Origin: Streptomyces olindensis
Lineage (GTDB): Bacteria > Actinomycetota > Actinomycetes > Streptomycetales > Streptomycetaceae
Direction of reading: 5' to 3'
DNA length: 64,000 bases
Assembly (NCBI GenBank): GCA_000696115.1
Contig: JJOH01000019.1
Coordinates: 515,881 to 579,880, forward strand
Shown: piece after piece, positions 58,126 to 64,000 of the stretch
Layout: every line of letters begins with the position of its first letter
How positions within the stretch are numbered: the stretch's first letter is position 1
Translations under genes and position numbers: made by a program
The notes under the pieces: model-generated
The model's input: only the letters and a program-made list of their open reading frames with translations
What the model was told of the DNA's origin: nothing
Databases searched by the model: none

Positions 58126-58846
58126 TCAGGCGACGGTGAACTGGCTGTGATCGCTGATGCGGCCGTCGCGGACGTGGAGGACGCGGTCGCAGTGGGCGGC
58201 GACGTCGGCGTCGTGGGTGACCATGACCAGGGCGGCTCCGGTCTCCCGGGTGGCGAAGGTCAGCAGCTGGACGACCTCCGTGCTGGTGCGCTGGTCCAGG
58301 GCCCCGGTCGGCTCGTCGGCGAAGACCACGTCCGGCTCGACGACCAGGGCGCGGGCGATGGCGACGCGCTGTGCTTGTCCGCCGGAGAGCTGGCCGGGGC
58401 GGCGCTGCTCCAGTCCCTCCAGGCCGAGCGGTGCGAACCAGTGGCGGGCCCGGGCGACGGCCTCCTTCCGCGGCACGCCTTCCAGCATCAGCGGCAGGGC
58501 GACGTTCTCCTCCGCGGGCAGTTCCGGCAGCAGCTGGCCGAACTGGAAGACGAAGCCGAAGCGCTTGCGGCGCAGCGCGCTCAGCCGGTTCTCGCCGAGG
58601 TCGTCGATGCGCCCCCAGCCTTCGGCCGGGGGCCCCCATCTCGCTTCGCTCGCCGCGCAGCAGCACCTGACCGCCGTCGGGGCGGATGATCCCGGCGAGG
58701 GTGTGCAGCAGGGTCGACTTGCCGGACCCCGACGGGCCCATGATCGCCAGCGAGTCGCGCGCATGGACCGCCACGTCCACGCCGGCCAGGGCGGTGGTGG
58801 AGCCGTACTTCTTGACGAGGCCGTGTCCGGCCAGGACGGTGCTCAT
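58126..58846 (-). pseudogene. ABC ATPase gene split by a 40-bp hairpin insertion
   Basis: The start (STVLAGHGLVKKYGSTTALAGVDV and Walker A GPSGSGKSTLL) is in frame from ATG 58846 through GGQVLLRG at residue 65. The rest (RIDDLGENRLSALRRKRFGFVFQFGQLLPELPAEE, LSGGQAQRVAIARAL, Walker B VVFADEPTGALD, MVTHD) is in another frame to the stop at 58126. Between them are 40 bases (58612-58651) with a hairpin. Their exact removal joins codon 65 to the next codon without loss, giving a 226-residue MacB/LolD-type ATPase. The gene is therefore inactivated unless frameshifting occurs. Confidence 0.85.
58612..58651 (-). repeat. 40-bp palindromic element inserted in an ABC ATPase gene
   Basis: The insert has CCCCC-GGCC-GAA-GGCT-GGGGG as a hairpin stem (with one G-T pair) next to GGGGGCCCCC and a GAGCGAAGCGAG motif. 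GCGAGCGAAGCGAG followed by a G-rich palindrome is a common short repeat in Streptomyces intergenic DNA. It is a small non-coding element, not an insertion sequence, and breaks the reading frame by 40 bases (one base out of frame). Confidence 0.8.
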
Positions 58847-58865
58847 GGGGTGTCGTGGCTCCTTC

Positions 58866-59237
58866 TCAGCGCTCGAACGTCCAGGTGACGCTCTGGGCGC
58901 CGGCCTTGGTCACGCGGACGGGGATCTCGACGGTCGTGCCGTCGCTCTTCTTGCCGGTGCAGGTGAGGGCGGCTCCGGTCACGGCCTTGAGACCGGTCGG
59001 GCAGGAGACGCCGGAGAGCTTGTCGCCGACCCAGGGAAGCGGGTGGTACTTGCTCTGGGTGCGGCCCGCGACGATGTTCGCGGAGAGCGCCTTGTGGCCG
59101 TCGACCGACACCGTGCTGTACCCGTCCAGGCGGCTGGTCGACTCGGTGCCCGAGAGCAGATAGGTGCCGAGACCGCCCAGCGCGACGACGGCGGTCGCGC
59201 CGCCGACGGCACCGATGAGGAACGTGCTGCGCTGCAT
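58866..59237 (-). CDS. Secreted or membrane-anchored DUF4333-like protein
   Basis: 123 residues. A hydrophobic start (STFLIGAVGGATAVVALGGLGTYLLSG) works as a signal or anchor. The following domain has GVSCPTGLKAVTGAALTCTGKKSDGTTVEIPVRV, with the paired cysteines (C...C in SCP and TCT) of DUF4333 proteins. The function is unknown. It is first in the unit with the split ATPase and the FtsX permease, which suggests an extracytosolic partner. AGGAG lies before ATG 59237. Confidence 0.78.
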   Translation of the reverse strand: MQRSTFLIGAVGGATAVVALGGLGTYLLSGTESTSRLDGYSTVSVDGHKALSANIVAGRTQSKYHPLPWVGDKLSGVSCPTGLKAVTGAALTCTGKKSDGTTVEIPVRVTKAGAQSVTWTFER

Positions 59238-59398
59238 CGCGTACTCCTGATGTCCGTGGTGAGGATGCGGCTCCACCCTCGCCCGCCGGCCCGCACGCGC
59301 GCCTCGGCCGAACGGTCGGCATCACGCGCCGCGTTCCGCGGGCCCCTCGACCGTTCGGCCGATCCCGCTGCCGGGGCCCCGACCTACGGTGATCGGCA

Positions 59399-60360
59399 TG
59401 AAGCGTGTTTCCGCCCGGAGCCGGCCCCGTGGCCTCGCCGTGGGTGCCCTGCCGGCCACGTGTGTCGTCGACGTCCTCTTCGCCGGTGCCGACGGAACGA
59501 GTGTCCTGCCGCTGGCGGACCCCGTCTGGCCGACCCTGGCCGTGTTGCTCGTGGGGCTGGCCGCCGTGCTGTGGCCGGCCGGGCGGCGACCCGAGTGGCT
59601 GACCCGCTGGCGCGCACCGCCGTGCCCGCCGCCGTGTCGGTCCTCCTCACCGTCACGTCGCTGCTGATCCGGGGCCGGTCGTGTTCGGCCCGGGCGAGGT
59701 CGTGATCCCGCTGTGCCTGCTCTTCATCGCGGTGCGTCACTGCCCGCCGCGCTGGGCCATCGGGTGCGGCGTCCTCGACGCGGGCGCCCTGCGCGTCCTG
59801 CCGGTACGCGGCGACGTATTCCGAGCAGCGACGCGATGGGCCTGGAGGTGATCGCTCTGCTGCTGGTCGGCCTCGTCGCCGGACTCGCGGGCCATCTGCG
59901 CTCGTTGGACTACCGCCGGGCCGTCGCCGTCACGGAGTCCCGCCGCGGCGAACAATGATGGCGCGGTCCCGGCCGCAGGACCTCAACCCGGTCCTGGCCG
60001 GCATCGAACGCGCCGCGACCGAGGCCCTCGCCTCGATGCGCCGCACGGTCGGCGTGCTGCGCGACACCGGAGAGGAGGCGGCCGACCGCCGCCCGATCGG
60101 TGACCTCGCGGGCATCACCGAACTGATCGACGGGTTCGCGACGCCGGGTCAGCAGGTCGTCCTGCGGCGCGATCCCGCCCTGTCCCCCGACGCCCTCCCC
60201 CACGAGGTGCAGGCCGCCGCCTTCCGGGTCGTGCAGGAACCCCTCACGAACATCCGCCGTCACGCGGCCGACGCCGCACACGTCGAGGTCCCGCTGCGCG
60301 ACGACTCCGGCCGCCTGGAGGTGACGGTCGCGGACGACGGCCGCGGGGGCACCCGGGCGG
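59399..60360 (+). pseudogene. Degraded sensor histidine kinase
   Basis: The N-terminal membrane part (RVSARSRPRGLAVGALPATCVVDVLF, then in a second frame RTAVPAAVSVLLTVTSLLIRG, then in the first again VVIPLCLLFIAVRHCPPRWAIGC) changes frame at least twice. A later piece, VIALLLVGLVAGLAGHLRSLDYRRAVAVTESRRGEQ, precedes MMARSRPQDLNPVLAGIERAATEALASMRRTVGVLRDTGE, which normally follows the HD-x-x-x-x-H phosphoacceptor block; that block is missing. The ATPase domain stops after VADDGRGG and no response regulator remains. It lies beside the ABC operon it probably once controlled. Confidence 0.75.
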
Positions 60361-60376
60361 GCTCGCGGATGCCGGA

Positions 60377-60406
60377 CCGGGCCCGCCGCCTTGACGGCGG
60401 GCCCGG
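60377..60406. terminator. 12-bp stem terminator
   Basis: CCGGGCCCGCCG (60377-60388) pairs with CGGCGGGCCCGG (60395-60406) around CCTTGA. It lies just after the stop of the minus-strand lectin remnant, whose terminator it was. Confidence 0.7.
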
Positions 60407-60442
60407 CGGGTGGGGAGGCCGGTGCCCCGGTGCCTCGTTGGA

Positions 60443-61110
60443 TCAGTTGATGCGGACGATCTTCCAGAGCTGGTCGTCGACGTCGACGCTGTTCCACTGG
60501 ACGACGGCCGCGCCGTCGGCGGTGGAGGACTGGGCGACCCCGGCGACGAGGGTGCTGTTCACGTTCCGGAGCCGGTAGTAGCCTTCGCCCGCGTCGACGA
60601 GGGTCCACTTCTGGGGGTCGGCGCCGGAGGCGGTGTTCTGGACGACGGCCGCGCCCGCGGTACCGGCGGAGTCGCGGATGTCCAGGTTGGTTGGCCGCGG
60701 TGCCCGCGGTGGTGGAGGCCTGGGGGATGTCGAGGTACTTGCCGCTGTTCTTGTTGACCAGGACGTACTGACCGGTGCCCAGCGGCGGCAGAGCGGTCTG
60801 CGTGAAGTTCCAGCGCTGGCAGGCGCAGTCGGTGCCGCTCCACTGCACCGCGGTGGTGCCGACGGTGGTGGAGGCGTTCGGGATCTCGAGGTACTTGCCG
60901 GTCACGCGGTTGGTGATCGTGTAGCCACCGGCCTGGTGCGGTGCGACGGCCCATTCGTGGTCGAGGGTGCCGTTGTCGTCCCACTGAAGGATCCTGGCGC
61001 CGTTGGCGGTGGACTGGTTCTCCACACCGAGGACCTTGCCACTGGCCACGTTGAAGATCTTGAAGTAGCCGGAAGGCTGCTGTACGAAGCGCCACTGCTG
61101 GTCGGTGGCG
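60443..61110 (-). pseudogene. 5'-truncated, frameshifted ricin-type lectin remnant
   Basis: On the minus strand ATDQQWRFVQQPSGYFKIFNVASGKVLGV and YTITNRVTGKYLEIPNASTTVGTTAVQWSGTDCACQRWNFTQ, then QYVLVNKNSGKYLDIPQASTTAGTAAN, are QxW repeats of a ricin B-type carbohydrate-binding domain. At 60685-60692 an AACC unit is doubled, shifting the frame. The rest (NLDIRDSAGTAGAAVVQNTASGADPQKWTLVD, ending LWKIVRIN) is in another frame. The normal start is lost at about 61110. It was probably the C-terminal module of a secreted glycosidase. Confidence 0.75.
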
Positions 61111-61111
61111 G

Positions 61112-61292
61112 GCAGTGGGTGGACGACAGCGCCACGGGCAGCTGGAACCTCGTCAAGACCGCCGACGGGTTCTACAAGCTGCAGTCCGTCAAGAACCCGA
61201 GCCTGTACCTGACCGGCGCGTCCGCCGGGGCGCAACTGACCTTGCAGAACGCGCTCACGGACGGCTCCCAGGACTGGGAGCTCGTTCAGTAG
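61112..61292 (+). pseudogene. Ricin-type lectin fragment, opposite strand
   Basis: On the plus strand QWVDDSATGSWNLVKTADGFYKLQSVKNPSLYLTGASAGAQLTLQNALTDGSQDWELVQ is the last repeat of another ricin-type domain, ending with TAG at 61290-61292. It has no start of its own and begins where the minus-strand remnant begins, so the two are joined head to head at about 61110. A terminator hairpin follows. Confidence 0.7.
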
Positions 61293-61323
61293 GCACGGCG
61301 GCCGGGGCCTGACGGGCCCGGCG

Positions 61324-61356
61324 GCCGGGGCCCGGGCGAGGGAGCCGGGCCCCGGC
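61324..61356. terminator. 12-bp stem after the lectin fragment
   Basis: GCCGGGGCCCGG (61324-61335) pairs with CCGGGCCCCGGC (61345-61356) around a 9-base loop, 31 bases after the TAG. Confidence 0.7.
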
Positions 61357-61452
61357 CACTTCGCCGGAGCAGGTTGACCTGCCAGTAACCTAGTGGCGCG
61401 AAGACACCCCCGGCGACGCGCCCAGCGGCCGGACGCAGCACGAAGGACCACC

Positions 61453-61866
61453 ATGACAGTCGACGTACCTCCCCCCGGGGCGGAGGATGACCGGTTCTGG
61501 CAGGAACGCCGGATCTGCTTCCTCGTCACCCACCGCCCGGACGGCAGTCCGCATCTCGTCCCGGTGGGTGTCACCTTCGATCCCGAGACCGGCATCGCAC
61601 GCATTATCAGCAGCGCGGGAAGCAAGAAGGTCCGCAACGTCCGGGCGGCCGGACCCGGCGCGAAAGTAGCGGTCAGCCAGGTCGAGGGACGCCGATGGTG
61701 CACCCTGGAAGGCGTCGCGCTGATCAAGGACGATCCGCAGTCCGTCGCCGAGGCCGAACGGCGCTACGCCGAGCGCTACCGGCCGCCCCGCCCCAACCCC
61801 GAGCGCGTGGTCATCGAGATCACCGTGACCCGCGTGATGGGCACGGTGCGCCCGCCTGGTTGGTGA
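61453..61866 (+). CDS. PPOX-class (split-barrel) F420-dependent oxidoreductase
   Basis: 137 residues of split beta-barrel. RICFLVTHRPDGSPHLVPVGVTFDPETGIARIISSAGSKKVRNVRAAGPGAKVAVSQVEGRRWCTLEGVALI has the FMN/F420-binding K and R positions of the pyridoxamine-phosphate-oxidase-like F420 group (Rv1155-like). It would use F420 or FMN to reduce an unknown substrate. The ATG 61453 follows AGGACC. It stands alone after the lectin remnants. Confidence 0.85.
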   Translation: MTVDVPPPGAEDDRFWQERRICFLVTHRPDGSPHLVPVGVTFDPETGIARIISSAGSKKVRNVRAAGPGAKVAVSQVEGRRWCTLEGVALIKDDPQSVAEAERRYAERYRPPRPNPERVVIEITVTRVMGTVRPPGW

Positions 61867-62263
61867 CGCGGCACGTCACTGGCGTTCCATGGTCCCGGCG
61901 CGCGGCGGAATGGATGGGCCGGCCAGGCTGGGGAGGTCGCCGGTCACCACGACCGTGTCCGCCTTCTCGGCGGTCAGCGCCTGACTGTCCACGGCGGGCA
62001 GCGCACGCTCGACGGCCGCCTCGGCCGACTTCATGGGTGACGTCGAACAGACGGCGGTCCAGCCGCCCGCTCGCCAGGGCGCACTGCGTCCGTGCGCAGT
62101 GTCGCCGGGGGTGGGGTGGGCGAATCCGGGTGGGCGAATCGCCCGCGGACACAGCAGATCGGCATGCGTTGTGGCCGTTTTGACATGGGGAAGGTGACAG
62201 GCGGAGAAGCGAGGCTCTGAGCAGCCGCACCGTGAAGGCGGCGGACTGTGAAGGAGCGATCTC
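61867..62263. other. 397-bp gap without a recognised gene
   Basis: No named gene was found. A minus-strand frame (61876-62034) reads AEAAVERALPAVDSQALTAEKADTVVVTGDLPSL and could be a fragment of something, but it lacks a ribosome binding site and a homologue I recognise. The promoter of the homoserine dehydrogenase gene must lie near the right end. Confidence 0.4.
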
Positions 62264-63352
62264 ATGGGCCGATACGATCTCGCCCTCATCGGATTCGGCG
62301 GCGTCAACCGCGCGCTGGCCGAGCTGATATCCCACAGCGGGGAGCGCCTGGCCAAGGAGCTGGGCTTCGCCCTGCGGGTGGTGGCGATCACCGATCTGCG
62401 GGCCGGTTCCCTGGTGGACACCGACGGCATCGATCTGGCGCCGCTGCTGGCCGCCGAGCCCGGGGAGCTGAGCTTCGCGGGCCTGGCCGGCGGCAGCGCG
62501 GATCCGCGCAACGAGTGGGTGATCCGCGAGGTCCCGGCCGACATCGTCGTGGAGGCGACGTTCACCAACCCCACCGACGGCGAGCCCGCCCTGTCCCATG
62601 TGCGCTGGGCCCTGGAATCGGGCAAGCACGTGTGCACCACCAACAAGGGACCGGTCGCCCTCGCCGGCCGCGCGCTGAAGCGGCTGGCCGCCGAGCGCGG
62701 CGTCAGCTTCGAGTTCGAGGGCTCGGTACTCAGCGGCACACCCGTCCTGCGCACCGCCGAGCGCATGTTCGGCGGCCTGGAGATCACCGGCGTCCAGGGC
62801 GTCATGAACGGCACCTCGAACTACATCCTGGGCCGCCTCGAAGAGGGCATCGAGCTGTCGGCGGCCATCGCCGAAGCCCAGGAGCTCGGGTACGCCGAAG
62901 CCGATCCCACCGCGGACATCGAGGGCCACGACGTCCAGCTCAAGGTCATGATCCTGGCCAACGAGGTCCTCGGCGCCGACCTGCGCCGCGAGGACGTCTT
63001 CTGCGAGGGAATATCGGCGATCACACCGAACGAGATGCGGGACGCGGCCTCGAAGGGGCTGCGCTGGAAGCTGGTCGGCTCCGCCACCCGCCACGAGGAC
63101 GGCAGCGTCGACGCGCGCGTCGCCCCGCTCGCCCTGCCCGCCCAGCACCCGCTCGCCGGGATATCCGGTCCCCTCAACGCGGTCGCCTTCCACACCGACA
63201 TCCTCGGCACCGTCACGGTGTCCGGGCCGGGCGCCGGCCGCATCGAGACCGCCTACGCCCTGCTGTCGGACATCATCGCCATCCACCAGCGCCACGCGGA
63301 CGACGACACCGCCCCCACGCGCCCCGTTCTCCTGGAGACTCACCGTGTCTGA
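62264..63352 (+). CDS. Homoserine dehydrogenase (short form, no ACT domain)
   Basis: 362 residues. The NAD(P) motif is LALIGFGGVNRALAELI, the central block is HVCTTNKGPVALAGRALKRLAAERG, and the homoserine-dehydrogenase signature, VQGVMNGTSNYILGRLEEG then AQELGYAEADPTADIEGHDVQLKVMILANEVLGADL, is complete. It reduces aspartate semialdehyde to homoserine. Primary Streptomyces Hom proteins end in an ACT regulatory domain of about 70 residues, and this one does not, so it may be a feedback-insensitive pathway copy. GAAGGAG precedes ATG 62264, and the stop overlaps the next gene. Confidence 0.88.
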   Translation: MGRYDLALIGFGGVNRALAELISHSGERLAKELGFALRVVAITDLRAGSLVDTDGIDLAPLLAAEPGELSFAGLAGGSADPRNEWVIREVPADIVVEATFTNPTDGEPALSHVRWALESGKHVCTTNKGPVALAGRALKRLAAERGVSFEFEGSVLSGTPVLRTAERMFGGLEITGVQGVMNGTSNYILGRLEEGIELSAAIAEAQELGYAEADPTADIEGHDVQLKVMILANEVLGADLRREDVFCEGISAITPNEMRDAASKGLRWKLVGSATRHEDGSVDARVAPLALPAQHPLAGISGPLNAVAFHTDILGTVTVSGPGAGRIETAYALLSDIIAIHQRHADDDTAPTRPVLLETHRV

Positions 63353-64000
63353 CACCGACGTACCCCCCGGCATCGAACTCGGCACCGACACCACGCCCGT
63401 GCACAACCCCTACACCGGCGAGGTCATCGCCTCGGTGCCCACCGTCGACGCGGGCGCCGTCGGCGGCATCCTGCAGCAGGCCAGGTGCGGGCGCCGCACC
63501 GCGGCCGCGCTGTCCCGTGCCTCCCGGGCTGCGGTCCTGGAACGCGCCGCCCGTCTGATCGAGCGGCGCGCCGAGTCCTTCGCCCAGCTGATCGTCAGCG
63601 AGGCCGGCAAGACCATCACCCAGGCCCGCAAGGAAGTCGCCCGCGCGGTCAACACCCTGTCCCTGTCCGGAGCCGAGGCACGGCGCAACGCCGGCGAGGT
63701 CATCCCCTTCGACTCCTATGAGGGCTCGGAGAAACGCCAGGGCTGGTTCACCCGCGAACCGCTGGGCATCATCGCCGCCATCACCCCGTTCAACGACCCC
63801 CTCAACCTGGTCGCCCACAAGCTCGGCCCGGCCATCGCCGGCGGCAACGCGGTCATCCTCAAACCGTCCGCCCTGACACCGCTGTCCGCGCTGCGCCTGG
63901 TCGACACCCTCATCGAGGCCGGCCTGCCCGAGGAGATCGTCACCGTCGTCAACGGCGACGCCGACATCGCCGCCGCGATCGTGGCCGCCCCCGACGTGCG
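63345..64000 (+). CDS. Aldehyde dehydrogenase, partial (runs off the window)
   Basis: At least 218 residues from GTG 63345, overlapping the upstream stop by 8 bases. VHNPYTGEVIASVPTVDAGAVGGILQQAR is an ALDH start, and ERAARLIERRAESFAQLIVSEAGKTITQARKEVARAVNTL and REPLGIIAAITPFNDPLNLVAHKLGPAIAGGNAVILKPSALTPLSALRL are cofactor-domain blocks. The catalytic cysteine would lie past the window edge. It is similar to glyceraldehyde-3-phosphate or phosphonoacetaldehyde-type ALDHs. Coupling to homoserine dehydrogenase suggests one dedicated pathway. Confidence 0.85.
   Translation, partial: MSDTDVPPGIELGTDTTPVHNPYTGEVIASVPTVDAGAVGGILQQARCGRRTAAALSRASRAAVLERAARLIERRAESFAQLIVSEAGKTITQARKEVARAVNTLSLSGAEARRNAGEVIPFDSYEGSEKRQGWFTREPLGIIAAITPFNDPLNLVAHKLGPAIAGGNAVILKPSALTPLSALRLVDTLIEAGLPEEIVTVVNGDADIAAAIVAAPDV

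Noticed and set aside
61876..62034. Minus-strand 52-residue frame
   Set aside because: No ribosome binding site or known domain; kept only as a note on the gap.
1..64000. tRNA, rRNA, CRISPR, transposase or prophage genes
   Set aside because: None was recognised by eye on either strand; a covariance-model search would be needed to be certain for RNAs.

Overview
The window is high-GC DNA with strong third-position GC bias, GTG starts and tightly packed, partly overlapping operons. Together with a spore-associated protein, an Hrd-type sigma factor, a sigma-R-type promoter before a thioredoxin gene and many TetR, LysR and LacI regulators, it points to a Streptomyces chromosome, probably an accessory arm-like region. 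I saw no rRNA, tRNA, CRISPR array, transposase or phage module.

Layout. 0.2-8 kb: an ABC-F ribosome-protection ATPase behind a possible leaderless seven-codon upstream frame, a divergent flavin disulfide reductase/thioredoxin pair, an aldehyde dehydrogenase with a LacI regulator, and a TetR/FMN-reductase divergon with two matched operators. 8-13.7 kb: a four-gene molybdenum hydroxylase (xanthine/CO dehydrogenase type) operon with its divergent TetR. 13.8-31.4 kb: mixed metabolic and stress genes (LysR, HSL-type esterase, PucR, CoA transferase, TerC, phosphoribosyltransferase, pyruvyl transferase, FAD oxidoreductase, GlxA/DJ-1 pair, archease, CapA, HrdC-like sigma, PEBP, MFS, VOC). 31.6-40.3 kb: small secreted SH3 proteins and a serine hydrolase-SH3 protein sharing one promoter design, then a receptor-like kinase ending in a transglycosylase-like domain with an FHA-like partner, and spore-associated protein A.

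40.4-42.9 kb is a TetR/amidase/AtzG-like/metallo-hydrolase unit joined by three copies of an AAAGC...GCTTT operator. 43.8-48.4 kb is an organosulfur unit: an SfnB/DszC-like flavin monooxygenase, a TauD dioxygenase, an Rrf2 regulator and an orphan sulfonate-binding lipoprotein. Each of the two transcription units opens with a tiny R-R-H-x-D leader peptide, one ending in Cys-Cys-Cys, and both carry the same roughly 30-bp element. This looks like dual sulfur control, by an Rrf2 repressor and cysteine-codon attenuation.

48.6-61.3 kb contains a decaying stretch. It holds a frameshifted ABC-2 permease, a ZIP transporter remnant, an ABC ATPase split by a 40-bp hairpin insertion, a histidine kinase missing its phosphoacceptor segment, and two head-to-head ricin-lectin fragments. 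An intact UDP-glucose dehydrogenase/UGT-type glycosyltransferase/efflux set lies within it. The right edge holds an F420/PPOX oxidoreductase and a homoserine dehydrogenase translationally coupled to an aldehyde dehydrogenase that runs off the window.
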